Part shown: in pieces, positions 1 to 12,512 of the stretch
Layout: each line of letters begins with the position of its first letter
Position numbering within the stretch: position 1 is the first letter of the stretch
DNA from: Platerodrilus igneus
Lineage: Eukaryota > Arthropoda > Insecta > Coleoptera > Lycidae
Length of the DNA: 64,000 bases
NCBI GenBank assembly: GCA_036346225.1
Contig: JARFIW010001480.1
Coordinates: 11,501,001-11,565,000 of the forward strand
Direction: 5' to 3'
Notes under the pieces: model-generated
Told to the model about the DNA's origin: nothing
Databases searched by the model: none
The model's input: only the letters and a program-made list of their open reading frames with translations
Position numbers and translations under genes: made by a program

Positions 1-824
1 AATTTTTTTTAAGATATGTTTAATCCCACGTAAAAATCAGTTTAAAAATTATACCCTAGAAATTTAATAGGTCAAATGCTTCTTGTTCAGAACTAAATTT
101 TTTTATAAGAGGAATTTTTGAACTTTTGGATAAATTGAAAGTTGTTATTCAAAGCACGTATATAATGCACATGTTGATTGATAGAAATAAGTGTAAAGTT
201 CACTTTTGATTGAAAGATGTATACTTGCAATATGTTATGTGATTAGTAGAATACCTAAGCTGCTTCTAACATATGTTGAACTGACTTTTTTTAATTTCAT
301 ATAATGCTTAAGCCATATGAACTGTTTATGTAACAAGTTCTTTAGAGAAATTTTGTAAGCCAGAACAGATCTGTTTTATGGATGTTTAAGGACCCGACTG
401 TATTAAATAATTTATAAATGCTAAGACCTCTCCATGTAGAGAAGCAAATTCAGAGATTTTTGAAACTTACTTTATGTTGATTATTTTGATTATAGAGAAA
501 CACACTAAGAAATTTTTGAAACTTATTATATATTAATTATTAAATTTTGTTATAAATAATTTTTGCAACAAAAGAGAATACCATTTAAATTATATTTTGA
601 ATTAATACTTTCGTCTTTTTATTTCACTAATTGAAATTAACATTGTCCAAATTAGATAAGCAAAATTTTGAATGTGGAACTTAGAAAAAAGTTGATACAG
701 TACCAGGTAATAGAAACGGAATAAGTAATTTCCAGTAGAGTATTTTTTCATAGGTAAGGTGTTGTTGAGATTTTGAATTCAAGACAGTCGATCTATAAAG
801 ATCGAAATATTTTTTTTTGTTGTG
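1..824. other. Non-coding, AT-rich, nothing recognised
   Basis: No reading frame here resembles a known protein on either strand. The short ORF on the minus strand at 681-911 has no recognisable domain and overlaps the repeat that follows. Confidence 0.6.
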
Positions 825-1187
825 AGGCACAAACAGTGTCTTATATTTTATTTTTTGTGTGTGACATTCTCTTGCAGGTCCGACATCGCAGAAGCTGGAG
901 CAGAGGTCCAAGAGGTTTCCAGAGGTATTGCTTATTGTAATTTGTATGCTTTTTGGTAATCATTATATCCTATAGGTTTCTGCGTCTTCCTGTAGGATAC
1001 TTTAGTTTGTTTATTGTCTATATAGATGCAGTGGCGTCCATTTACGTTTTTTTGTTCTCGTTTGTAGTCGAGCCCACCCTATATCCACGCCCAAACTCAT
1101 TGCTCACCCTTGGGGTAATTCCCAGACTAAGCCGCGAATATAGTAAAGCTCGTGGGTCCACCGAGGTTTTGTTCACTAATTGACTCA
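825..1187 (+). repeat. Dispersed repeat, copy A
   Basis: This stretch is matched on the opposite strand by 30511-30870. Shared anchors include gcacaaacagtgtctt, a pyrimidine-rich tract ending in cag, gaagtttccag-like sequence, the pair cacgcccaaactcattgctc / cacgcccattctcattgctc, and attcccagactaagccgcg. Both copies leave a short ORF with the same C-terminal reading (LLTLxVIPRLSRE), so the ORF is probably a by-product of the repeat. The family is not recognised. The pyrimidine tract plus cag, followed by a short open stretch, looks like a splice acceptor and exon, but coding potential is unproven. Confidence 0.6.
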
Positions 1188-3468
1188 CTCCATAATTAAA
1201 TTAAATAAAGAAAAATTATAAGTCCACATAAAGTTTTACTACCAATATGTTTTAACTTTGTAACGTTAAGTTTATGTAATAATTTGTTATATAAGTTGTT
1301 TATGATTAATAGAGGATACCCATTAGTAATAGCTATTTGTTTGATTAAATTTGATTCTGTAATATGGTTTTGTTATGGTAACAGGGTTTTATGGAATGTA
1401 TCTCAGCGTTTTGTATTATCGCGACGTTTATCCTAATAATTAGTACGTTATCTTAGTATTGTGTTAAGTGTCCCAATGTACCTTAAGAAAATTTATTTCA
1501 TTGCTTTGATTATACCGACAGCCCCAACTGAAATTATATTTTCTAAAACCGAAAGATTTTAAATTCACTGTTCACAAAATCTTATTATACAGGGAGCGTC
1601 CATCCAAAATTCAAATTTTCTCTTTCGTATCTGGTGTATATTTAAAGTAACGCGAACGCGTTAAAGATCCTCTTGCACACATTAGCAACTCCGCAGTTTT
1701 CACTTGAAACTGACGTTACAGCATCTATCGTTTGGTCAAGCGTGTCTGGATTAGAGTAACTACGCGATCCACTCAAGTTACAATCCTTATTATACCCCAA
1801 TAGGTGTAAAACTCACTTGAAAATAAACCGGAAAAGCGGTAATTTCTATAGCAAAATTAAACTGGTACACTTAACTTACGTAATAAAATAATGAAACTAG
1901 GTTTCTTTAATGATAGAATACGAATATATAGCACAAGCAACTTACAAATTTGCAACCAGCATAAGAGGAACGTTTAACGAATTGCTCAAACAAAACTCTG
2001 TGGAGTGTAAAAATAATCGTGCTTTGCTTTCAATAAAAATACGAAATACCACTGGCTTTGAAAATTCTGCTGCATTGAGCTGTTCCTTAACGTAACGCCG
2101 CTTAAAGCGGAGTATAGTAATTACGTGCATTTACACAAAACAGCAATTTATCTACGTTTCTGTGTTTATTCATGCCCATCCTTTGCTATCTATCCAAGTC
2201 TATCTAACCGAAATCTCCATACATTAAACTTCAACGCGAGTACAGAACGTCGCCCAAAAAATATGATTTTGCATTCAAAGTACAACGATTATTATAATTC
2301 AAAGCAGTATAGCGTCATTTTAGCATATCAATCATTTTGTGGACATATTTAAAGAGAACCGACGACGATATTGATCATCGACTTCCACCGGAAGTGGGTC
2401 GACGGAGCCAGCGGATTATTATCTCACTTACCGACTGAGCGGAACTCCATATTTTATTCAGGATATTCTAGTTATTTCCACTTCGCAATTGCAAATATCC
2501 CTCTGAGGACTACGCTAGGCGTTGATTTCGAATTGAGATTTCATCTTGGGAGCAATACACTCAAACATGCATCATTAATTTTTATTCTATGAGAAAGCTC
2601 GGTGATGTATGTACATCACAACCATTAAAAGGAGGAATAAACTTTTCCCCTACAATTTGCAGTTAAAATAAAGCGGATGATAAAAAATTTGTAACCTAAT
2701 GATATAACCACATGGTTGAATTGTGTTCCCGAAGTGTTCATGTTTGATCCCATGTGAAAACCTCATCTGCGTTGCACGGAATAGAATTTATTCGCACGTG
2801 ATGGAACTGCATGCACGTAGTCCCACAGCGCTGATGAGGATCGTAGTTGTCTGTTGGGCTAACAAACCAACCTTCATGATATATTTTTGGAGTTAAACGT
2901 GAATTCGTTCTTGTGAAAAGGTTTGTAGGATTCTCTCTTATTTCTACGTATTTCAGTTAACAATTTCGATAGAAGACTGCGTGTTTATGTACGGCATTCC
3001 TTACATGAAGCTTCAACTGGCACCTTCACATTTTAATTTCTAAACAGCGTTTAAGGCAGAAAAAATAGAAATTTTGATTAGGAGCAATGTTCCTATATTT
3101 TCGATATTTCTAAAATACACATTTAAAAAAGTTCTTGAGAATTAAAGACAATGTTCAATACAAAAACATACCTCTGCGCCACAAAATATTTTGGTTTTAA
3201 ATTTTGCAGTTGGTGATAGAGTTTGAAGGTCAAATAAGTGCTCTCTAGAGCAAGCGATAAGTTTCAAATTTAGTTTATGATTTAAAAAATATAGATGGTT
3301 CTAGAGCAGGTCGTAGGCATACAAAAAATTTAAAACCACTTCATGCTGTAAATGCTGAAGTTGAAGTACTTAAATAAAATTTTAAATAATAGATTGATTG
3401 TTATTCCTAGACACCGTTTCAAAATTTTAAGGTCTGTTGTGCATAAAGTTGCGTTGAACCTTATGTTT
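1188..3468. other. Non-coding, no gene recognised
   Basis: Short ORFs at 1910-2095, 2125-2352 and 2371-2592 show no known domain and no supporting splice pattern. The stretch tacagggagcgtccatcc near 1590 has the look of a dispersed-repeat edge but was not matched elsewhere in the window. Confidence 0.5.
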
Positions 3469-3470
3469 TA

Positions 3471-3512
<42 letters not shown>
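3469..3512. repeat. (TA)n microsatellite
   Basis: An almost pure TA dinucleotide tract with one G interruption. It encodes the run of IY dipeptides in the 3352-3642 reading frame, which is therefore not a credible gene. Confidence 0.95.
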
Positions 3513-3515
<3 letters not shown>

Positions 3516-4266
3516 CTGTGATAAGGGGTTGTTTAAGGGTGTACCTTATAGTAAAGGTCGTTTAGAAATAAAAAATCATCATAGGAAGCAGAAAAACTGC
3601 ATTTATTTAGTAAAAGAATTGAGAAATGGAGATAGTTTGTAAATAGTAAGCAGTCAACACCCTGTATATAAATATAAATAGTTTTAAGCGACGCAAATAG
3701 ACACAGGAAGACGCACAGTTAGTATAGAAACAAGGAAGACATGCATTAAGTAAATAGTAAATATTTAATACCCTGTACATAGAGTTTTAGTTAATTTAGG
3801 CAATGTAAAGAATGATATTTTTCAGTGGAAGCACGCGTATTTTATATGTAAACATACTAAAGTGTAATTAAACACGCATTCAAAAGAGTTCCAAACAATT
3901 AGGTTAATACGGAGATAAGAAATAGAGCTTCGAGAAGCATAGGGCAAATGCGAACAAGTAGTTAAGAACTTTAATAAGAAAGGAGATTAAAGATTGCGTA
4001 AATAACATGCATATATGAAAATTAAAAGTCGAATTGCATCAGTTGTTTATGGAAAAGCGATTAGATTCATCAAAACACCGCATGTTTGATAACGAAGCAC
4101 CTGCGAGCAGGCCACAATTATTTGAAAACATAGAAAATTACATCAGAAACTACTTTAAATGCAAAGATTTGATTGGTTAAAATGAGCGACGAGTTTGTAG
4201 ACCATACCCACTGATAAGACAGCCCAACGTCGGAGAACGATAATTCCAATTCTTGTTTATACATAG

Positions 4267-4268
<2 letters not shown>
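3513..4268. other. Non-coding, no gene recognised
   Basis: No protein-like frame was found. The stretch lies between two TA-type microsatellites and carries no match to the inverted-arm element that follows. Confidence 0.5.
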
Positions 4269-4308
<40 letters not shown>

Positions 4309-4340
4309 CAACCATTTAATAAAATATATATATATATATA
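4269..4340. repeat. (AT)n tract at the left edge of the inverted-arm element
   Basis: Two pure AT dinucleotide runs (4269-4304 and 4324-4340) are split by about 19 bp of unique sequence. The inverted arm begins at the last repeat unit. A matching AT tract closes the right arm at 10450-10476. Confidence 0.9.
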
Positions 4341-6225
4341 TTGTTGTGGAATTGTAGGTTAAATAGGCGTAGACAATAAAATTTTATCAACTATGTATAT
4401 AGAAAATAGGAACAATTTATTTACGCGCCAAACTAATCAGTTTAAATAGTGAAGACGGACAGGTATTAACATAGTTTATATTTCTAAATTAGAATGTTAA
4501 AATTGCATAAAAGGGAGGAATCTTTAGAGTACATAAAACTCAAGGATACGCATAATTAAATTATAATAATTTTAAATCAAGCGCATGGAAGCAGAAACGG
4601 AGTTTTCAAGTATAGAAAATCAATAATTTACACGCATATTTCCATTTACGTAAACAAAAACGGTTCGTTTACAAATCCTAAGAAGGGGATAAACTCGGAA
4701 TTGTTATTTTAAACAACAAGGGGCTTTAAATAAACACCTGTTATTTAAATGTCAGATTCATAGAACTGGATTATACGTTGAGATAGAATTTCTATGAAAT
4801 TGTTTGCAACGGTCGGTTTGACAAACTAACAATAACAAGTGCATTGAAGACTAAGTGAAATGAACGATTTATAATGTAATACGTATAAAAAAGCGTTGGT
4901 TACAAGTCACGTCAAGACCAACAACAATATCGATTTTCTGTAGCTTGAAAGGGGTTTCTAAAAGTGACAATAAATATGGGTGAAACGAAGAAAGATAGCT
5001 GAGATTTGGAGCGCTATAACGGGAGAAAACTATATCATTGGTCTAAGGCGAGCAGTTTTGAGAAGCGCGCGTCCGTTGAGGTATTAAACGAATTTCAGTG
5101 TAACATTATGATGATCTCGGAATTTTTTAGACGCTACGTTCCAAAATTTGAAGTGATTTTAAAATAAACTTTTCGATGAAGAGAGGTTTCTTGAGGGGTT
5201 GGGAAAAGCGTATAGATACTGTGAGAAAGATATTAAAGCTCTCTTTCTCTTAGATCTTAGATCGCGCTTAGATCTCCAACGTAATTGATAGTATATGCTC
5301 TTACGTGTATTAATTATTGTTTAATCGCTAAAGTAGCATACAACATCCTGTTTTAGAGTATGTAAAGCTGTAGTAACGTACCGGAAAAGTATTAAAAGTC
5401 ATTTGCACGAGTGGGTGCTAAGGTCTAGACAAAAGGTGCCATTACTACAAGACTCAATTGAATGATGGGATGGTACTTGGGTAAGCGAAGCTTAAAGCTT
5501 AACTAGTATGCATGAAGTGTAGTAGTATGGAATGTTAAGTTTGGACAAGACAAATATCTGGGTAGAAGATCAAAGGTGGTTGCAGAGATTTGAATAGTGG
5601 GGATCAGTTGGATCCGGGCATAATCGAAGTATATGGACACAACGGCGAGGGTTTCTGGTACCCATCTTCAGAGGTGACGAGGGACGAAGCCTATTCCAGG
5701 TAAAAAAAATTAATTTCCGGCTTTTTGCTTAAACATTTGTGCTGATATATTTGCGTTAAGTGTTTTGATTTATTGGGGGTGTATTTATTACCATAAAAAC
5801 TCATTTAAAGTGGTATATGTACAGGACAATTAATATTGATTATTTAAAAATGTTTATTGATGATATAAAATGTTGTTGTAAAGAGTAAACGGGTCTTTAG
5901 ATTTAATTTTTAATAAAAATACAATGTTTAAAAGCATTTAGAGGAACTGGGTTATAATGAGCTCAAAATAGACCGGAATAAAATCAATCTAGGGTTGCAT
6001 GACGGGCCCATCAACTCATCTAAAATAAAATTGTTGAAGTATATTAAAATTATAAAGTTTTAAAGGATCTAATGATTGAGATGGTAACAGTTTACAAACT
6101 GTATGTATCAAGGTGTAAATATTTTCTTAATAATGGAAACTTGTTAATATGTGTAAATAAAAAGGTTGTATGTTTTGTTGCATTATTTGAGTGGTAATTT
6201 CATGTGATTGTGTTTGTGTGAAAGT
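4341..6225 (+). repeat. Left inverted arm (about 1.9 kb)
   Basis: Anchors that reappear reverse-complemented in the right arm include ttgttgtgg at the outer edge, ctcaaggatacgcataatta, aatatcgattttctgta, an AGATCT-rich stretch near 5265, gaggtgacgagggac near 5675, ctagggttgcatg near 5990 and caaggtgtaaatatttt near 6110. The match fades near 6225, some 320 bp before gag. No tRNA primer-binding site was recognised just inside the arm. Confidence 0.85.
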
Positions 6226-6542
6226 AAGGTACTTAGGATGGTAGGTATTCAAGACGAAGCCGATTGCTGAGCTAGTCAGGGTGAGCAAAAATACAGAGGC
6301 GTTCAAAAGGTAGTGTAAGAAACATTTAATTTAATTTTTTCAAAAAATTTAATGTTTGCCCAATTCGTGGGGTGAGAAATTTTAAAAGGTTCCACGGCAC
6401 TTTTATGACGACCGGAACGTGAGGGCTCGATTCCCGAATAAAATTCGAAAATTTTATTCCAGGAAACTGGCGAGCTGAGAGAGAGTGTGTGTAGTGTAGA
6501 TTTGTAAATATTTTTGAGTGTGTGAGGAAGTGATTTGAACGT

Positions 6543-7861
6543 ATGCAAAGAAAGGAGTGGCTAAAAAGCCAAGGAGTTGAAATTGGAAGTGACGATAGTG
6601 CATTATTTGAAAAAACAGGAAAAATGGAGGAAGCTGGAGGTAGTAGAGATCAATCAAAAACAGAATCGGGGGACCAAGGAAATGAATTAATAATGAGAAT
6701 GTTAGAGGAAATGCGAATAGGTAGAGAAGAATCAAACCGGAAATTTGATCAGATGAATGCAGAATCAAATCGGAAGTTTGAGGAGATTAGGGAAATGAGT
6801 GCTGAATCGAACGGGAAATTTGATCAAATGAATGAAACATTAACGGGAGTTAGGAAGACATTAAGTGAAAAAATATATAAGACAACCAAAGAATTTTCTG
6901 AGTTTAAAAATAGGTTAACAGTAAAAATGAGGGAAGTAGAAAATAGGGTTGATAAAAATGAACGTAATATAAGAGGTTTGAGTTAGGAAATGGGACAATT
7001 AAGGACGGAGGTTAGAATTTTTTGTGAAGATGAGATCAATGTAAAAATGACTGAAGTAACAGATTCATGTAGAGATCAGCTAGGAGGGGTTGAGAGAGAA
7101 GTAAGCGGAATTAAACAGAATGTATCGACTTTGATGGGGCATGGTCCCAGATTTGTAACAGGGAATATGTCACTGGACCAGCAGATGAAATTTTATGGGG
7201 ATAGTAGGGTGAACCTTCAAATTTTTATAAATAAAACTAGAGGTTTTTGAAACACTACTGGAGCGACCACCGACAAAACCTAGTACGTGACGATTTAATA
7301 ACTGGTAAATATAATGGGGAATTTGCAGGAAATAGGGAGCAGTATGCTATACGAAAGTATAGCATAGCCAAACAACTAAATCCACCATTAACAGACCGAC
7401 AGATTATAAAATACCTTTCACGACATTTTGAGGTTGAGGTTCGGCAACACGTAGCGTTGCAGAGCATAGTAGATAAGGAAATGTTTTTAGAGTACCTGCA
7501 AAGGTATGATGACGTAAGTAGTGGACGACCTCGTGATACAAGGGAACGACAAGTGAATACGTTTAGGTTTGACAATAGAACGGATAGTTATCTAAGACGG
7601 GGGACAAATTTTTATTTTAACAACCGACAGAACTGGGAACCACAACGGACATTCTTTAGGAGTAATAGTGTAGGTAGAGGACCCGCACCACGACCTGGGG
7701 TACCCAGATAAAACAGTTCACCGGACATGAGAGGGACACAGACATCGACAACGAACAGGGAAAATGACAGTACTAACAGAGTAGAGACGCCAAGGACATT
7801 TGCAGAAGTAGTGGCAAGACCAGGACCGAGTAGGGAGAACAGACCTCAACAGGATTTTTAG
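6543..7861 (+). pseudogene. Retroelement gag (capsid precursor), broken
   Basis: Gag would form the particle shell of an LTR-type retroelement. The N-terminal part (6543-6986) is a charged coiled coil with two near-repeats of ESNRKFDQMN. The second part (7247-7711) contains the capsid-like stretch with KQLNPPLTDRQIIKYL and VEVRQHVALQ, typical of Ty3/Gypsy-group gag. Three lesions are seen. There is an in-frame TAG at 6984. A one-base loss in the T run at 7243-7247 moves the frame. There is an in-frame TAA at 7709, after which the same frame stays open to TAG at 7859-7861. No CCHC zinc knuckle was found; the C-terminus is basic and rich in Arg, Gly and Pro instead. The start at 6543 gives the longest open N-terminus, but the true start is uncertain. 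Confidence 0.75.
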
Positions 7862-8532
7862 ACGAGGACAAACCACTAAACATCACTGTGTACAAATACA
7901 AACATCCAAAAGAATTTTTAATAATTGAGGAAGGAGTTGAGTCTAAAATAAAAGAAAGTTTTTGTTTGCCAATAGTTGATGTTAAAATTTTTGAGAAAAA
8001 TTTAGAAGCGTTGTTGGATTCAGGAGCTGAGGTGAGTTTAGTATCGGAGGAATTCGTTAATAAAATTAAAGAAAAGGTGTGTGACAGAATTATGCCAATA
8101 AAAAGAAGTCACCTGGTAGCGCCGAATAAAAAGCGATTTGCTATAGTGAATAGTGTAGTTATTTTAAAAGTAGAGTTGGGTTCAGTAAGCTGTGAGCAGG
8201 AATTTATAATTGTACCTGGATTAAAGTTTAAAGGAATATTAGGGGTCGATTGTATGATGAAGTTAGAAGTAGTAATAGATAATATAGAGAGGAAGGTTGT
8301 TAGGATTGGGGATAGGATATTGCCCTGGAAGGCAAGTTATGAGGTCACAGAGGATGACATGGGGTTATGTATTAATGTTATGAAGGTAGATGAGGAACAA
8401 GTGAAAGAGATCGACGCAGTTAAATATATTGAGGAAAAGTTAGAAAAGGTACAATTGGTAGTGAATAAAGAGTCTGAATTAATAGCAGTAGAAGCGAACG
8501 CAGCATCATGTTACACACACACAGTCAAATGA
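7855..8532 (+). pseudogene. Retroelement aspartic protease, pol truncated after it
   Basis: The frame opens in the -1 phase relative to gag at a T run (ATTTTTAG) and carries the retropepsin active-site motif LLDSGAEVSLVS and the later ILGVDCM motif. The enzyme cleaves Gag-Pol polyproteins as a homodimer. After about 225 residues the frame stops just inside the right inverted arm, so the reverse transcriptase, RNase H and integrase that normally follow are missing. The gag stop and protease frame overlap at the T run, consistent with a -1 frameshift arrangement as in many LTR elements, though ordinary decay cannot be excluded. The protease core itself has no internal stop. Confidence 0.8.
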
Positions 8533-10442
8533 AATTACCAAAATAATACAATAACCATACAACCTTTTATTTACACATATTAACAGATAAAATATTTACA
8601 CCTTGGTACAGAGAGTTTGTTACAACAGTTACCAGCTCAATCGTTAAATACTTTAAGGTTTTTGGTTTTAATATATTTTAACAAATTCTATTCAATACGA
8701 GTAGACGGGCCCCACATGCAACCCTAGTTTGACTTTATTCTGGTCTATTTTGAGCTTATTATAACCCAGTTTCTTTAAATGCTTTCTAAACCTTGCATTT
8801 TATTGAAAACAATTTTGAAGACCCGTTTAGTCCTTAAAACAACAATTTATAGCATGAATAAGCCTTTATATATCATCAATAAACCCTTTTTTAATAATCA
8901 AATTCATTGTCTTGCACATATACCTCTTTAAACACGTTTTATGGTAATAAATATGCCCCCAATAAATCAACACATAAACCCTAAAAATATCAACCCAAAT
9001 GTTTATACAAAAAGAGGAATTTATGTTTCGTTACCTGGAGTCGCCTTCGTTCCTCGTCACCGCTGCAGATGATTACCAGAAACCTTCGTCGTTGTGTCCA
9101 TCTACTACAATGATGCCTGGATCCACTGATCTCCCACCATCCAAGTCTCGGCCACCAAAACTGCTTATCTCCCCAGATATTAGCTTTGTCTCAAACGTAA
9201 CATTCCATAACAAATATATTTCATGCATACAAGTTACACTTTAGGCTTTGTTTACCCAAATATCATTCCTTCATTTAATAGATTCGTTGTAGTAACGTCA
9301 CTTTTATCTAAACAAAAGCAGCAACTCGTGCAATATCACTTTTACAACCTTTTGCGGTACGTTGCTACAGCTTTCATAATTTCTAAACAGGATGTTATAT
9401 GCAACTTTGCTGACTAAACACAATAATCAATACCCGCAAGAGCATTTACTATTATTACGTTGCAGATCTAAGCACGGTCTAAGATCTAAATGGAAAGAGA
9501 GCTTTAATATTTTTCTCAGTGTATTTATATCATTTTCAAAACACCCCGGTGAAACCTATTTCACTTGAAAAGCTTATTTTTCAATTTACTTCTACTAATT
9601 TCGAACGTAACGAACTCTCACTTCTCAAAAATCCCCCTTTCGTCGTGCTGTTACATAGAATTTTGTTTACTATCTCAACGGATACGCTTTTCTTGAAAAC
9701 TGCTAGCCATTAACCAATGATAGAATTTTCCCTCGTCACAGCGCTCCACCTATCTGCTATCTATCTCCGTTCTACGCATGTTTGTTGTCTCCTTTAGAAC
9801 CCCTCTTAAGTTACAGAAAATCGATATTGTGGTCGTCCTTCACATTTACCCGTGTATTTCGTACGTGACTTGTACCCAACGCTTTCTTTTCCTGCTTCTC
9901 TGTCTGTCTTACATTATCGATCGTTTATTCCACTCGGTCTTCAAGGCACTTGTTATTTTAGCAGCTTATACAAATCGACCGTTGCAAACAAACTTCTATA
10001 GAATTTTGTGCTAACGTTCGTTTAAAATTCCATAAACCTGACATTTAACAACAGGTGTTTCTTGAAACAACCGACCGTTTAAAATAACAATTCTTGGTTT
10101 CATACCTACTTAGTATTTGTATAAACGAAAAATGGCTTTTAAAATGGAAATATTTGTGTTTAAAATTATTTGTTTTCTATGCATGCAAGCTCCCTTTTTC
10201 TCCCATGTGTTTGATTTAAAAATATTACAATTACTTATGCGTATCCTTGAGTTTTTATGTACTCTAAAGCTTTCTTCCCTTATGCAATTTTAACATTCCA
10301 ATTTAAATATAGAAGAATACCTTAATAACCGTCCGTTTTCACTATATAAATTAACTAATTTGGCGCGTAAATAATTCGCTCTTGTTTCTATATACACAGT
10401 TGCTAAAATTTTATTGTCTACAGCTATTTAACCTCTAATTCC

Positions 10443-10449
<7 letters not shown>
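8510..10449 (-). repeat. Right inverted arm (about 1.9 kb)
   Basis: This is the reverse complement of the left arm, read from 10449 inward. The inner edge overlaps the last residues of the protease frame. ORFs in this arm (8999-9244, 9223-9417, 9519-9713, 9778-10014) have no recognisable domain and are judged spurious. Confidence 0.85.

Positions 10450-10476
<27 letters not shown>
10450..10476. repeat. (AT)n tract at the right edge of the inverted-arm element
   Basis: A pure AT dinucleotide run that starts immediately after the last base of the right arm. Confidence 0.9.
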
Positions 10477-11161
10477 CTATCTTCAAATGTAACTTTCTGG
10501 GTAGTGGTCATACTTTAATTAAAATAATACATTATAATATTTTTGTTTACGCGTTTCGGTCTACAAGACCATTATTAAAACTTTATTAAAGAAAATATTC
10601 TTCAATAGTACCTACAAATTTTTACTTATAAACTTTTTTCAGATAATTAATCCTTACCTCTAATACAATTATTTTCTAAATTGGTATAGATAAATTTAAT
10701 TTTAACATTAATATGTAATTCACACATTTTCTGTCATTAAATATAATTGTATGCATACACTTTAAAAGCTAAATTAAAACTGTCGATAATAACATTAATA
10801 CATTATTGATAACAACCTTTTATCTAATTTACATTATTGTACTATCAATTATCTATTCAAACTATTTTATTTCTTGAATCTACAGGGTTAAACAATATAA
10901 ATATACACTTGCAATTACTTTTAATTATTCTAACATTACTGATTATTTTGTTATTCCAATTTTTAGTTTACTACTATGTATTTGTTATGTATAATATTAT
11001 TAAATACTAAAGGATTCTTACAGGCAGGAAAAAGTAAGGTAATCGTTCATAATAAAGTAGAGTGTCCGAGTACTCCAGAGTAGTTCTATAACTTTTATTT
11101 TATTCTCAATGTATGAACTTCCGTTTCTTTTTTAAACCATAGTCACAGCTAGGCTGCACAC
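10477..11161. other. Non-coding, no gene recognised
   Basis: Very AT-rich. The string cgtttcggtctacaag near 10552 resembles a motif I have seen next to Penelope-like elements, but no PLE coding sequence is adjacent and the link is weak. Confidence 0.4.
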
Positions 11162-11456
11162 TCTATAAATATTTTCATCTATATATAGGATTTGCTAAAA
11201 CGGAAGCAAACCCAAAGTTACATTTTTTTAAATGAAACACCCTATACTTGGTATCAAATCCTGAGAGTCCTTTTGATAATTATGAAACTGATACAGAGGT
11301 ACCAGGGATCGATAATGGACGGTTTACTATTTATGAATCATTCTATGTAAAAAAATCATCTCTATTTTGAAAACTTGCATACGTATCCGTAGCGAATTTG
11401 AACGGTCAATTCCTTCACGACAAGATTTTCAATATGCTAAAGTAACATTACCCATA

Positions 11457-12512
11457 GCATCATCATCATCATCATTGGGTCTTCAGTCCTGAAACTGGTT
11501 AGACGCGTACCATCATTGTTTCCTATTCTGAACTAACCTACAGATTTCCCCGAAATTTGCACAGTCTGCATCTATCACTATCTGATATAGGTCTACATGC
11601 ACCTCTATTTTCCTATGTCTGCTTGTCATATATCCCATACTATTCCCCAAAAATGCCTTAGAACGTATTCTGCCCTTCTATTTCTCATATTTTTCCCCAA
11701 AGATATCCTTGTTCCCTTACTGTTTCTAGAACCTATTTGTTATTACCTTTGACTGTCCATCCTCATACATCTGAAGCACGGCATTTCAAAGGCTGCTACT
11801 GTTCTTCTGCCTGCTTTTCAGGCTGCTCGTATTTCGTAGGCATACTGTCTGTGCTGTGCTCCACACATATGCTTTCAACAACTTTTTGTTCTATGTTTGT
11901 TGTCTTTCATCATAGGCGCCGTTCTTTTTTGTTAGATGCAGTTCGGTCCCCTTCTATTGTTTTACAATTATATATCCTATTTCTCCGACATTCAGTGGTT
12001 GCGAAGGGGGGTAAGCAGCCTGTGCCTGCCAAGTTCCCTCAGCACTTGAACATTTACTGATTTAATATTTTTTCCAATATATCTTTTCGCACAGTCAACG
12101 TTAGTTGCAGATATTTCACAACAAACAACTAGTTGTTTATAATAATCATCAGATTTATCTGCGCTTATTTTTTCGTCATTGGGTTTCCCGTCTCAAAACT
12201 GGTTGGACACGTACCTGCACTTATTTATTTTCTAAACTAACCTACATAGTTCCATGAAATTCTCACACAGCAATACAGCTCGGTTCCCCTTATATTGTTT
12301 TCTAATATTATGCCATATTTCACTGAGATTTATTGAAGGGGGTTAAGTAACCTGTGGCTGCCAAGATCCCCCAAAACTTAAACATTTGCCGAAACAATAG
12401 TTTTCCAGTAAATGCTTTCACGCAATTACCATCATTCGGGAATATTGCTCCTCCAATGCTTGTAGTTGCTTATATTAAATATCATGTTTAAGTGCAGCTA
12501 TTTTCTTCGTCA
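11457..12512 (-). repeat. Modular 3' region of the RTE-like LINE
   Basis: Downstream of pol the element repeats its own 3' parts. A 3'-end module (CCAACCAGT, AATGACGAAAA) is followed by a spacer of about 250 bp, another 3'-end module, another spacer, a decayed copy of the pol C-terminal segment (encoding remnants of the CGAQH and AFEMWC region) and the final 3' end with the (ATG)n tail. The same order is seen in the plus-strand copy and at 44151-44852 and 49848-51148, so it belongs to the family and is not local damage. Confidence 0.65.

Larger units (their letters stand above)
4341..10449 (+). mobile_element. Retroelement remnant with gag and protease between long inverted arms
   Basis: This 6.1-kb block has a left arm (4341-about 6225) and a right arm (about 8510-10449) that are reverse complements over most of their length. 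The roughly 2.3-kb centre encodes a broken gag and a retropepsin. In ordinary LTR retrotransposons the terminal repeats are direct, and in DIRS elements, which have inverted ends, no aspartic protease is known. Reverse transcriptase, RNase H and integrase are absent. Either a 3' LTR was inverted with loss of pol, or this is a non-autonomous type with inverted ends. Both outer edges lie exactly at AT dinucleotide tracts. The arms look about 80% alike by eye, so the structure is not recent. Confidence 0.75.

Noticed and set aside
3352..3642. 96-residue plus-strand ORF
   Set aside because: Its centre is a (TA)n microsatellite translated as IY repeats; no domain on either side.
10552..10575. Penelope-type terminal sequence
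   Set aside because: Only a short motif resembles it; no RT or GIY-YIG reading is found nearby.
11457..11475. CRISPR-like or regulatory trinucleotide repeat
   Set aside because: It is the (ATG)n tail of the LINE, seen at the 3' end of several copies.
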